Shown: positions 25,467-33,981 of the stretch, in pieces
How the letters are laid out: each line of letters opens with the position of its first letter
Position numbering within the stretch: position 1 is the stretch's first letter
Assembly: GCA_963819475.1 (NCBI GenBank)
Contig: CAWFWE010000008.1
Span: 124,001 to 188,000, forward strand
Origin: DASUAS01 sp963819475
Lineage (GTDB): Bacteria; Actinomycetota; Acidimicrobiia; IMCC26256; DASPTH01
DNA: 64,000 nucleotides
Reading direction: 5' to 3'
Position numbers and translations under genes: made by a program
The notes under the pieces: model-generated
The model's input: the letters and a program-made list of their open reading frames with translations, nothing else
What the model was told of the DNA's origin: nothing
Database searches by the model: none

Positions 25467-26669
25467 ATGGACGCCCACGCACCCGAGCTCGACTGGCTGG
25501 TCTCGGTCGACGACCACGTGATCGAGCCGCCCGACGTCTGGGTCGACCGGTTGCCCGCCAAGTACCGCGACGCGGGCCCGCGCATGCTCGCCGACGACAC
25601 CTGGGTCTACGAGGACAAGCGCATGCCGACGTCGGGATTGTCGGTCACCGCCGGGAAGCGCAAGGAGGAGTTCACGCCGCTCCCGGTGCCGTACTCGGAG
25701 ATGCGTCCGGCCGCGTACGACCCGATCGCGCGCGTGGTCGACATGGACCGCGCCGGGATCCTGGGGTCGTTGTGCTTCCCGTCGTTCCCGCGCTTCTGCG
25801 GCCAGATCTTCTGGGAGGCGAACGACAAGGACCTCGCGCTGTTGTGCGTGCGCGCCTACAACGACTGGATGATCGACGAGTGGAGCGGCGCCGCGCCGGG
25901 TCGGTTCATCCCGCTGACCATCATCCCGCTCTGGGACCCGGTCGCCGCGGCGGCAGAGATCGAACGCTGCGCGGGCAAGGGTGCGACCGCGTTCGCGTTC
26001 TCCGAGAACCCCGAGCCCCTCGGCCTGCCGACCATCCACGATCCCGACCGCTACTGGGACCCGGTGATGGCCGCCGCGCAGGACACGCAGACCGTCGTGT
26101 GCATGCACGTCGGGTCCTCGTCGACGATGCCGGTGATCTCGACGGACGCGCCCGGGCTGGCCAACCTGACCTTCGGCGCGGTCCGCGCCGCCGGGACGAT
26201 GCTCGCCTGGCTGTTCAGCGACTACTTCGAGCGGATGCCCGGGCTCAAGATCGCGCTGTCGGAGGGCAACATCGGCTGGATGCCGTACTTCATCGAGCGC
26301 GCCGAGCAGGTGATCGACAAGCAGCGGCACTGGGCCAAGAGCGTCGGCACCGCCTTCTACAACAACGAGGTCGAGACCCGCCAGGTGATGGCCGACCTCG
26401 ACCGGCTCGACGTGCGGGCGACCATCCGCGACCACATCTTCGGGTGCTTCATCGAGGAGTCGTCGGGCCTGCGCTCGCTCGACATCATCGGCGAGGACAA
26501 CGTGATGCTGGAGACGGACTACCCGCACAGCGACACCACGTGGCCCGACTGCATCGGCGTGGCGAAGAAGCTGCTCGCCGATCTGCCCCCGGAGACGCAG
26601 TACAAGATCCAGCGCGGCAACGCGGAGAAGCTGTTCCGCTTCACGCCGGCCGTGCCACCGCGCGCATGA
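25467..26669 (+). CDS. Amidohydrolase-2 family metal-dependent hydrolase/decarboxylase
   Basis: A 400-residue paralogue of the protein at 3881, with the same ligand set: VDDHVIEPPDVW at residues 14-25, CMHVGSSST, ALSEGNIGWMPYF and ETDYPHSDTTWPD. The start at 25467 is supported by ACGAGGAG just upstream. It is the first gene of an operon, divergent from the IclR regulator, and its stop overlaps the ATG of the small CoA-transferase-like protein. The second gene in common with the first cluster is the SDR that follows. Substrate unknown. Confidence 0.87.
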   Translation: MDAHAPELDWLVSVDDHVIEPPDVWVDRLPAKYRDAGPRMLADDTWVYEDKRMPTSGLSVTAGKRKEEFTPLPVPYSEMRPAAYDPIARVVDMDRAGILGSLCFPSFPRFCGQIFWEANDKDLALLCVRAYNDWMIDEWSGAAPGRFIPLTIIPLWDPVAAAAEIERCAGKGATAFAFSENPEPLGLPTIHDPDRYWDPVMAAAQDTQTVVCMHVGSSSTMPVISTDAPGLANLTFGAVRAAGTMLAWLFSDYFERMPGLKIALSEGNIGWMPYFIERAEQVIDKQRHWAKSVGTAFYNNEVETRQVMADLDRLDVRATIRDHIFGCFIEESSGLRSLDIIGEDNVMLETDYPHSDTTWPDCIGVAKKLLADLPPETQYKIQRGNAEKLFRFTPAVPPRA

Positions 26670-26884
26670 GCGGACCCTCGGTGGACCACAACGGCTACCT
26701 CGGCACCGTCAACGACGGCGACGTCCACTACTCGCTGCCCACCGGGGCGGTGCAGTTCGACGAGCAGCCCACCGCGCTGCGACGGGCGCCCGGGCACGCA
26801 GAGCACACCGAAGAGGTGCTGCTGGAGCTCGGCTACGACTGGGACCGGATCATCGAGCTCAAGGTGTCGGAGGTGGTTGCGTGA
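26666..26884 (+). CDS. Short protein equal to the C-terminus of a class III CoA-transferase
   Basis: A 72-residue protein, NGYLGTVNDGDVHYSLPTGA then VQFDEQPTALRRAPGHAEHTEEVLLELGYDW and a tail IIELKVSEVVA. This corresponds closely to the last ~65 residues of the CoA-transferase at 1104 (NDYVGDV, PVQFDERPPALRRAPEHGEH, LGYSWDR). The catalytic Asp and CoA-binding regions are absent. ATG and stop both overlap their neighbours by 4 bases, so it is cleanly embedded in the operon. It may be a deletion remnant kept in frame, or a free-standing accessory domain. Confidence 0.7.
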   Translation: MSGPSVDHNGYLGTVNDGDVHYSLPTGAVQFDEQPTALRRAPGHAEHTEEVLLELGYDWDRIIELKVSEVVA

Positions 26885-27672
26885 ATTCGGGCAAGCGGTT
26901 GGACGGCAAGGCGGTGGTGATCACCGGCGCGGGGTCGGGTGTCGGACGGGCATCGGCGCGGCGGTTCGCCGACGAGGGTGCACGCGTCCTGGTCGCCGAC
27001 GTGCAGGACGACTGGGCGAAGGAGACGGTGCGCCTGGTCGAGGACGCGGGCGGCATCGCCGTCGCGCACCACTGCGACGTGACCGTGGAGGACGACGTCG
27101 CCGGCGCGGTCGCCGCCGCGGTCGAGCAGTTCGGCCGCCTCGACGTCATGTTCAACAACGCCGGGGTGACCGGCATGAAGCCGGGTGCGTCGTTCGAGGA
27201 CTCGACCGGCGCCGACTGGCGCCGGCTCACCGAGATCAACTTCGGTGGGGTGTTCCACGGTTGCAAGCACGCGGTGATCCGGTTCAAGGCCCAGGGCGAC
27301 GGCGGGGTGATCGTGAACACCGGCTCGATCGCGGGGATGGTCGGGTTCGGGAGCGTGGTCTACGGCGCCACCAAGGGCGCGGTGAACCAGATCACCAAGG
27401 GGCTCGCCATCGAGTGCGCCCCGTTCGACATCCGGGTGAACGCGATCTGCCCGGGCACGATGCCGCTGACCAACTTCATCATGGCCGACCCGAGTCAGCC
27501 GTTCGTCGAACCGCCGGACGACTACCTCGCCATGGCCGCGTCGCTGCAACCCAACGGGCGGATCGTCACCGCCGAGGACTGCGCCGCCGCCGCGCTCTTC
27601 CTCGCGTCCGACGAGGCCAAGAACATCACCGGCGTCCTGCTGCCGGTCGACGGCGGCTACGTGGCGAAGTGA
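26881..27672 (+). CDS. Short-chain dehydrogenase/reductase
   Basis: A 263-residue classical SDR with TGAGSGVGRASARRFADEG, NNAG, NTGSIAG, catalytic YGATKGAVNQ and C-terminal GVLLPVDGGYVAK. Very similar along its length to the SDR at 5300, which also follows an amidohydrolase. The GTG start overlaps the preceding stop (GTGA). It most likely oxidises or reduces an alcohol/ketone intermediate of the pathway that starts with the amidohydrolase. Confidence 0.92.
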   Translation: MNSGKRLDGKAVVITGAGSGVGRASARRFADEGARVLVADVQDDWAKETVRLVEDAGGIAVAHHCDVTVEDDVAGAVAAAVEQFGRLDVMFNNAGVTGMKPGASFEDSTGADWRRLTEINFGGVFHGCKHAVIRFKAQGDGGVIVNTGSIAGMVGFGSVVYGATKGAVNQITKGLAIECAPFDIRVNAICPGTMPLTNFIMADPSQPFVEPPDDYLAMAASLQPNGRIVTAEDCAAAALFLASDEAKNITGVLLPVDGGYVAK

Positions 27673-27742
27673 TCCCGGGGAACGTGTAAGGCTCGCACTC
27701 CGACGCGGGGCGCCCCGCCTCGCCCTCCCGAAGGGATCATCC

Positions 27743-28504
27743 ATGGAACTGCAGGGATTGCGCACCATCGCGGTCGGAGGTGCGTCCGGGATGGCGAAGG
27801 CCACCGCCGAGCGCATCGTGGCCGGGGGTGGGAAGGTGGCGATCCTCGATCGACCGGCGAGTGACGGCGCCGAGGTGGCCGCCACGCTCGGCGGTTCGTT
27901 CCTCCCGTGCGACGTGACCGACTTCGAGGGCACCGAGGCCGCCATCACCGACGCCATCGCCGCCCTCGACGGGCTCGACGCCGTCGTCAACACCGCCGGC
28001 GGCGGCGTCGCCGCGAGGACGGTGACCCGCGAGGGTCCCCTTCCGCTGGAGACGTTCCGCCAGGTCGTCGACCTCAACCTGATCGCCACCTTCAACGTCG
28101 CCCGGCTCGCTGCATGGCAGATGAGCACCAACGAGCCGAACGCCGACGACGAGCGCGGCGTGATCATCAACACCGCGTCGATCGCGGCGTTCGAGGGCCA
28201 GATCGGGCAGGTGGCGTACACCGCGGCCAAGGCCGGCATCGCCGGCATGTCGCTGACGATGGCCCGCGACCTCGGCTCGGTGGGCATCCGCGTGAACACG
28301 ATCGCACCGAGCCTGTTCGCCACCGGTCTCACCGCCGGGATCCCCGAGGAGTTCGAGCGCGGCCTGACCGCCGACGCCGCGTTCCCGAAGCGCATGGGCC
28401 GACCCGACGAATACGCGCTGACTGGCCGTCGCCATCATCGAGAACCCGATGCTCAACGGTGGCACGATCCGCCTCGACGGGGGGCAGCGCTTCGCGCCGA
28501 AGTG
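27743..28504 (+). CDS. Short-chain dehydrogenase (HSD17B10-like), frameshifted near the end
   Basis: An SDR with IAVGGASGMAKATAER, VVNTAGGG, NTASIAAFEGQIGQ and catalytic YTAAKAG. The body resembles 3-hydroxyacyl-CoA/2-methyl-3-hydroxyacyl dehydrogenases. After RMGRPDEYAL an extra A at about 28421 shifts the frame; removing it gives LAVAIIENPMLNGG and the expected end GGQRFAPK with stop at 28502. ATG at 27743 has GAAGGGA upstream. A sequence error is the simplest explanation. Last gene of the operon, convergent with the hydrolase at 28506. Confidence 0.85.
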
Positions 28505-28505
28505 A

Positions 28506-29255
28506 TCAGGCGGGCGCGGTCGTGACCACGTCGTCGGCGACGCGATCGAGGATCCGGGCCAGCTCGGCCGGCACCGAGACCGCGGGTGTGTGCCCGGCGT
28601 CGAGGTCGACCACCGACGTCGCCCCGCAGTTCTCGATGAGCTTCGCCTGGAGCGCGCGGCTCTGGATCCGGTCGCGCAGGCAGCGCACGAACGTGCGGCC
28701 GGTCCCGTCGCGCACTCCGCGCCACGAGACGACCTGGCTCATGTAGTTGAGCGAGTCGATCGGCATCGCCACGTCGGTGGTGATGGCGGTGACGTCCGGG
28801 ATGGCCGGGTCCGGATCGAGCATCGCGCCGCGGAGCTCGGCGCGGGCCTGCTCGAGCCGCGCGGCCATGTGGTCGGCGGCGTCGGGCCGCACATCGGTGA
28901 CGACCCGCTCGCCGTCGCGCGCGCACAGGCCGGCGACGAACACGAGGTGGTCGACGCGGTCGGGGAGGCGGGCGGCGACACCGGGGAGCACCACGCCACC
29001 CGCGGAGTGGCCGACCAGGACGAGCGGACCCGTGGTCGTGTCCGCGACGTCGGCGGCGACGCTCGTCGCGGCCTCGTCGATCGTGACCTCGGCAATCGCC
29101 GCCACCCGGTCCCGCCGCCCGGGGAGATCGACCGCGACCGACGCGTGATCGAGCCGCGCCTGGACCTCCCGCCACACTTCGGCGGTGTGACCGGCGCCGT
29201 GTACGAGGACGATGGTCGGGCGATCGGACGGGGTGGCGGACCCCCCGTGTCGCAA
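28506..29255 (-). CDS. Alpha/beta hydrolase
   Basis: A 249-residue alpha/beta hydrolase with VLVHGAGHTAEVW (oxyanion), nucleophile Ser in VGHSAGGVVLPG and probable catalytic His in LDAGHTPAVSVP. The TTG start at 29255 is the best fit, four bases after the stop of the acyl-CoA dehydrogenase. It is probably co-transcribed with that gene and could hydrolyse an ester or CoA thioester of the same pathway, though nothing in the sequence fixes the substrate. Confidence 0.82.
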   Translation of the reverse strand: MRHGGSATPSDRPTIVLVHGAGHTAEVWREVQARLDHASVAVDLPGRRDRVAAIAEVTIDEAATSVAADVADTTTGPLVLVGHSAGGVVLPGVAARLPDRVDHLVFVAGLCARDGERVVTDVRPDAADHMAARLEQARAELRGAMLDPDPAIPDVTAITTDVAMPIDSLNYMSQVVSWRGVRDGTGRTFVRCLRDRIQSRALQAKLIENCGATSVVDLDAGHTPAVSVPAELARILDRVADDVVTTAPA

Positions 29256-29258
29256 CGC

Positions 29259-30494
29259 TCAGCTCCGCAGCGTCTCGCTCCAGGCGACGCCGCGATCGGT
29301 GCTCGGTTCCTTCGGGAGGCCGAGCGCGCGCTCGGCGAGGTTGTTGCGCTGCACCTCGTTGGTGCCGCCGCCGATCGAGATGCCGTACCGCGCCAGGAGC
29401 TCGGCTTCCACCCAGCGGCTGACCTCGTCGTCCTCGAGCAGGCCGGCCGGACCCGCGATCGCCACCGCGAGGTCCCCCGAGATGGCGCGGTTCACCGCGA
29501 TGAACAACTTCAGGATCGACGGGTCGACGGGCGGTCGCTCGCGTCGGCGCACCGCGGTCATGATGCGGTCGGCCAGCAGACCGAGCGCCTTCTCCCGCGC
29601 GTAATAGTCGGCCAGGCGCTGCCGTACGACCGGGTCGTCGGTGCGTTCGAACTCCTGCGCCAGCAGGAGCAGGTTGGCGAAGGTGCTGCTCCCCGAGCCC
29701 CCGATCATCGCCGACTCGTTCGACATCACCGTGCGGGCGGCGGCCCAGCCGCCGTCGATCTCGCCGAGCACGGCGCTCACCGGCACCCGCACGTCCTCGA
29801 AGAAGACCTCGTTGAAGTGCGCGGCGCCCGTGGCCTGGATCAGCGGGCGCACCTCGATGCCCGGGCTGTGCATGTCGACGAGCAGGAAGGTGATGCCGTG
29901 GTGCTTCGGGGCATCGGGGTTCGTGCGCGCCAGCAGCATGCCGTGGTCGCACCACTGCGCGGCGGAGTTCCACACCTTCTGCCCGGTGACGACGAAGTCG
30001 TCGCCGTCGCGCACCGCGCGGCACGCGAGGCTGGCGAGGTCGGAGCCGGCCCCGGGCTCGCTGAACAGCTGGCACCACGCGTCCTCGCCCGACAGGAGGC
30101 GGGGGATCAGCTCGCGCTGTTGCTCGTCGGTCCCGAACGCCATGAGCGTGGGGCCGAGCATCATGATCGTCGACCGGATGAACCCCGACGACGCCTCGTA
30201 CCGGGCGGCTTCTTCGTCGTAGATGCGCTCCTGCCAGGCTTCGCCGCCCTGGCCGCCGACGTCCTTCGGGTAGGTGAAGCCGGTCATGCCGTGCTCGAAC
30301 CGGGTGCGCTGCCAGGCGCGACCCGCCTCGAAGGCGCGCCCGGCGCCCTCGGGGTCGGTGTGGAAGGTCACCGCCCACGGGCTGGTCTCCTGCTTCGGAT
30401 GCGAGTTGGCGGCGAGGAACCTGCGCACCTCGGCGCGGAACGCCGCCTGCTCCGGCGTGTCGACCGACTGGGCCTCTTCGATGGTGCTCGTCAC
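29259..30494 (-). CDS. Acyl-CoA dehydrogenase
   Basis: A 411-residue FAD-dependent acyl-CoA dehydrogenase for alpha,beta-desaturation of an acyl-CoA. CQLFSEPGAGSDLASL and VTGQKVWNSAAQWCDHGMLL are the two signature regions; YGISIGGGTNEVQRNNLAERALGLP lies at the end. GTG at 30494 starts MTSTIEEAQ. It is followed by an alpha/beta hydrolase. Members of this size often work as heterodimers in steroid side-chain degradation, but no partner subunit is adjacent here. Confidence 0.92.
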   Translation of the reverse strand: MTSTIEEAQSVDTPEQAAFRAEVRRFLAANSHPKQETSPWAVTFHTDPEGAGRAFEAGRAWQRTRFEHGMTGFTYPKDVGGQGGEAWQERIYDEEAARYEASSGFIRSTIMMLGPTLMAFGTDEQQRELIPRLLSGEDAWCQLFSEPGAGSDLASLACRAVRDGDDFVVTGQKVWNSAAQWCDHGMLLARTNPDAPKHHGITFLLVDMHSPGIEVRPLIQATGAAHFNEVFFEDVRVPVSAVLGEIDGGWAAARTVMSNESAMIGGSGSSTFANLLLLAQEFERTDDPVVRQRLADYYAREKALGLLADRIMTAVRRRERPPVDPSILKLFIAVNRAISGDLAVAIAGPAGLLEDDEVSRWVEAELLARYGISIGGGTNEVQRNNLAERALGLPKEPSTDRGVAWSETLRS

Positions 30495-30586
30495 GCGAGA
30501 TCAGCTCCCGACCGTGGTGGGTGATGCGGGCAGTCTACGAACGGGGTTCCCGGCCGACCACGGCCGGCGCGGCCACCGCGGCGCGG

Positions 30587-31258
30587 TCATCCGCACGCGA
30601 GGAGGCCGCGCCGGAGGCCGCACGAGGCATGGATCAACCGCGGGTCCACGATGGGGTGCGCCGCCTGCGCGTCGAACCACGTGTCGACGAGCGACCAGTG
30701 GTACCCGTGCATCATGTACGGGCCGGTCAACCCGTCGAGGTCGACGAACTCCTGCTCCCAGACGTGCGTGTACTCGGGCCCGAGCGAAGCGGTCATCGAC
30801 TCGACCCGGCTCAGCGCCGAGTTCCGGATGCTGTCGATGTAGCGGGGCATGTCGGCCAGGTCGCGCTCGAAGCGTTCGATCAGGGTCGGGTCCGTCTCCG
30901 GGTCGACCTGCAGCAGCAACGTGCGGTGGATGCCGCCGGTGAGGTCCGGTTGCCGCAGCGTCGCCGGGCCCTGCGGGTAGCGGACCGTCTCGACGTGCGC
31001 GGCGCACGCCTCGACGAGCGGGCGCAGCACCGACTCGACGTACGGATGCTCCCGGGCGCGGGCCGCGGCCTCCCCGTCGACGAAGGCGGCGAGCAGCATG
31101 ACGTCGCCCGCCCGGTGGCTGTTGGGCGTGGTCCGGGCGGCATCGACGGCGAGCGCCTCGACCTCTCGGTCGGCGGCCCGCACCGCCTCCACCAACCGGT
31201 CGACGCACTGCGGGTCGGCATCCGGCCGCAGGTGGACGAAGCTCGTGGTGCGGATCAC
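30587..31258 (-). CDS. Dimeric alpha/beta-barrel (Dabb-like) protein
   Basis: A 223-residue protein that appears to hold two ferredoxin-like halves: RTTSFVHLRPDADPQCVDRL, VMLLAAFVDGEAAARAREHP, then HRTLLLQVDPETDPTLIERFERDL and the His/Trp-rich MMHGYHWSLVDTWF. The pattern resembles stress-responsive A/B barrel proteins. Function unknown. The GTG at 31258 overlaps the stop of the small protein upstream. It lies downstream of the phosphotransferase on the same strand, with a 77-base gap after that gene's stop. Confidence 0.6.
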   Translation of the reverse strand: MIRTTSFVHLRPDADPQCVDRLVEAVRAADREVEALAVDAARTTPNSHRAGDVMLLAAFVDGEAAARAREHPYVESVLRPLVEACAAHVETVRYPQGPATLRQPDLTGGIHRTLLLQVDPETDPTLIERFERDLADMPRYIDSIRNSALSRVESMTASLGPEYTHVWEQEFVDLDGLTGPYMMHGYHWSLVDTWFDAQAAHPIVDPRLIHASCGLRRGLLACG

Positions 31259-31593
31259 CGGAGCACCGTCTCGTCCTCGGGATCGCACATCAGCCTGCGC
31301 TCGCGCCGCGTGATCATGGGGTCGATCCCGTGCCAGACGGCGAGCACCCGCGGATCCCCGGCCGCGGCCGTCCGCATCCGCCAGAACGCGGCGACGTCGG
31401 CCAGGTCCCAGAGGTACAGCAGCTCGGTCGGCCGGTCGAGCAGCTCCACCGCCGGTGTCATCCAGGTGCGCAGCAGGTGCATCTCGAGCTCCGCCATCAA
31501 CGGCACGAGCTCGTCGCGCATCCGGCGGTGGACGTCGTCGAGGCGGCCGGGCTCGACCGAGAGCATGTCGAGGACGCTGATCATCGCGAGCAC
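31255..31593 (-). CDS. NIPSNAP-like small alpha/beta-barrel protein
   Basis: A protein of 109-112 residues, ferredoxin-like: ISVLDMLSVEPGRLDDVHRR, LLRTWMTPAVELLDRPTELL, YLWDLADVAAFWRMR and a terminal DPMITRRERRLM. The overall pattern fits NIPSNAP/Dabb-like folds, small dimeric proteins sometimes found next to lipid-catabolic genes. GTG at 31593 is preceded by GGAAG at a suitable distance; ATG at 31584 is an alternative. The stop overlaps the next gene. Specific function unknown. Confidence 0.6.
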   Translation of the reverse strand: MLAMISVLDMLSVEPGRLDDVHRRMRDELVPLMAELEMHLLRTWMTPAVELLDRPTELLYLWDLADVAAFWRMRTAAAGDPRVLAVWHGIDPMITRRERRLMCDPEDETVLR

Positions 31594-31670
31594 TCGACCA
31601 CTTCCGCCGCCGGCGCGTCAATCGCGGCGACGAGCGGCGGTCCGGTTCACACCCGCCGGGAAGCGGACGG

Positions 31671-32732
31671 TCACACCCCGACGGCAGCGAAGCCGTCGTG
31701 CGCCGCCACCGCCGCGGAGAGGCGTTGGAGAAGCACCCTGATGATCGGTGGCTTCACGATCTTGGTGATCCCCCACATGAAGTACCCGTAGACGGTGCCC
31801 ATGCGGTACGCCTGCCAGACGACTTCTCGCGTCGGCGGCTCCACACCGTGTGCGCGCAGCTCATCGAGGTAGTGCTCCAGCAGGTCGCGCTCCGCGCGCT
31901 CCCGGTCCTCCGTCGTGAGCGCCGACGCGACGTGGTAACCGATGTCGAAGCCGAAGAAGTTGCGCTGCACGAGCTGCCAGTCGACGAGCGACGGCCGTCC
32001 GTCGCCGGCGAGGAGGATGTTGCCGACGTGCGCGTCGCCGTGGATCACGGTCCAGCCCGGGCCTTCGCCGCGCGCGTCGAACTCGCGCATCGCAGCCATG
32101 AGACGCGGTGCGTCCCGGACCTCGTCGGCCACCTCCTCGCCCACCCAGCCGTCAAAGTTCTCCTGGATGTCCTCGACGCCCCGGCGCTGGAAGTACGTGA
32201 AGATCTTGGGCGCCAGCCATGGCTCTCGCACGGTGTCGGGCAGGCCCCAGCCGTAGGCATGCAGGCGCGCGAACTCACTCAGGCTCTGCGCGGTCTGCTC
32301 GACCGAGTACGGCGACAGCGCGTTCAGGAACTCACCGCCGTCGACGACCACGTCCTCGGTGATGAAGACGCCGCCGCCGCTCTCGGCGTCGGCCGCCGCG
32401 AACTGGCTGCGCAGCGTACGCACACCGATCGGCTCGGCGAAGGTGGCGTAGAAGCGTGCCTCGCCCTCACCGATGTGCGCGTACGGCCTCCCCTCCTCGC
32501 CGAAGTAGCCCTTGATGCAGAGGTGGGGCGACAGGCCCGTCGGGACACCACCGGCGCACTCGATCGTGAAGCGGGCATTCGTCGACACCCGGCAGTCGAT
32601 CTCGCCGAGCGTCACGCCGGTCACCTCGATGCCGGGGTAGCGCTGCCCGAGTGCGGCGCTGAGCCATGCCGGGTCGAGCGCCTCATCGAGCGTCTGGGGC
32701 AGGGGCAGGGGCGTCGCCACAGGGATGGTCAT
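31671..32732 (-). CDS. Aminoglycoside phosphotransferase-like kinase
   Basis: A 353-residue intact APH/ecdysteroid-kinase-like protein. Catalytic loop WTVIHGDAHVGNILLAGDG, metal-binding SLVDWQLVQRNFFG, and the C-terminal MGTVYGYFMWGITKIVKPP. It aligns over its whole length with the frameshifted protein at 9845. The ATG at 32732 overlaps the IclR stop by 4 bases. It lies near a substrate-binding protein (33982), as the other copy does, suggesting phosphorylation of an imported alcohol. The substrate is not identifiable from sequence. Confidence 0.83.
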   Translation of the reverse strand: MTIPVATPLPLPQTLDEALDPAWLSAALGQRYPGIEVTGVTLGEIDCRVSTNARFTIECAGGVPTGLSPHLCIKGYFGEEGRPYAHIGEGEARFYATFAEPIGVRTLRSQFAAADAESGGGVFITEDVVVDGGEFLNALSPYSVEQTAQSLSEFARLHAYGWGLPDTVREPWLAPKIFTYFQRRGVEDIQENFDGWVGEEVADEVRDAPRLMAAMREFDARGEGPGWTVIHGDAHVGNILLAGDGRPSLVDWQLVQRNFFGFDIGYHVASALTTEDRERAERDLLEHYLDELRAHGVEPPTREVVWQAYRMGTVYGYFMWGITKIVKPPIIRVLLQRLSAAVAAHDGFAAVGV

Positions 32733-33624
32733 CGCAACTCCTCGTCGTCCGGGAGCACGCCCCCGAGAGCCTTCATCACGTCGCGCGCGGCGTCGCGCAA
32801 CAGCGCACCGACCGCGTCGATCTCCTCGGTGCTGAGGTCGTACGCGGGACCGATCAACATCAGGCCGAGGACGACGTGCCCGGCGTGGTCGAACACGGGC
32901 GCGCTCAGCTGACTCACCCGATGCTTCGTGCCGGGCGCCAACGTGCTCGCGAGGTACTCGGTGTGGGCGAGCGCCCGCGTCGCGTCATCGTCCGCGCGCG
33001 TCACATCGCCCCGTACGCCCATGATCACTTCGGTGAGGTCGGGGCGCTGCTCGGGACGCACCGAGAGCACCCACCCGCGACGCGTGTGGCCGCGAGCGCG
33101 TCGCGGTAGCGCGCCCGCTCGCGCTCGTCGAGCGGCGGGTCGCAGCGGTCGAGCCACGAGGCGCGAATCCTGTCGTCGGACCACGCGGCGAACACCGCCC
33201 CGAACGGCGCGACGAACGACACCCCCTGACCGAGTGCCACCCGCGGACCGAATGGGTCCATCCCCGGCGCGGCGTCGGCGACCTGCACGGTCTCGCCGGC
33301 GCGCAGGACGGAGCCGGAGGCGAACCCGGTCAGGCGCGCCAGGGTCGCGACCGCTTCCGCCGCGAGCGCGACCACGGGCAGGGACCGCCCGGCCGCCTCG
33401 CCGACGCGCACGCACGCGGGTCCGAGCGTGTAGGCGATGGCCGGGTCGTGACGCACCGCGAAGCCGCGCTCGCAGAGCGCGAGCAGGATCGTCTGGCAGG
33501 TGGCCCGGGGCATGTCGAGACGCCGCGCGACGTCGGCGAGGCGCAACGGCTGCTCGGCTTCTTCGGCGAGCAGCGCCAAGACGTCGCAGGCTCGGCTGAC
33601 GGCGGGTGACGGCGCGACGGGCAC
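32729..33624 (-). CDS. IclR-family transcriptional regulator, frameshifted
   Basis: N-terminal winged HTH in one frame (PSPAVSRACDVLALLAEEA, RLADVARRLDMPRATCQTI) through GVSFVAPFGAVFAAW. After a break near 33079-33086 (one base missing), the frame WVLSVRPEQRPDLTEVIMG continues through SQLSAPVFDHAGHVVLGLML to a stop at 32729. Corrected length is about 298 residues, equal to the paralogue at 24450. GTG at 33624 is the start. It is divergent from the substrate-binding protein at 33982 and coupled to the phosphotransferase. Confidence 0.83.
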
Positions 33625-33981
33625 GGTTGACCTCCAGGCGACCGAGAGACTAGCATCCTGGCGCCTCGTCTCAAATGACAGACAAGCGGCCGCCGGCCGT
33701 GGGAGTGGGGAACCGAGCGAAATGAGCGTGCGCCTCCGTGATCCTCGACGTCGGTGACGAAGCCCGACTCGCGCTCGAAGTGCTTCCCGCCGGTGAGCGA
33801 GTCGTCCGGAGCACGGCGACCATCATGCATGTTCGAGGATCCGCCGAGGACGCTCGAACGACGCGCGGGACCACGCGTCCGACCCATCGGGACACGAGAT
33901 CGATGACCGGACTTCTCCCGGAAAATCCTGTAGACAACTGGGCGTCGTGACTGCGACGCCGTGACACCCGAGGGGGGACCC
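33625..33981. promoter_or_regulatory. Divergent intergenic region with 5' hairpin before the binding-protein gene
   Basis: 357 bases between the IclR gene (leftward) and the substrate-binding gene (rightward), with no convincing gene. GGCGTCG at 33941 pairs with CGACGCC at 33954 (7-base stem, 6-base loop) ten bases before the ribosome site, so the leader can fold. GAGAC at 33646 and GTCTC at 33668 form a weak long-range inverted repeat near the IclR start. The AT-rich patch at 33921-33938 is the likeliest promoter core. Operators for the IclR regulator are expected here. Confidence 0.4.
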
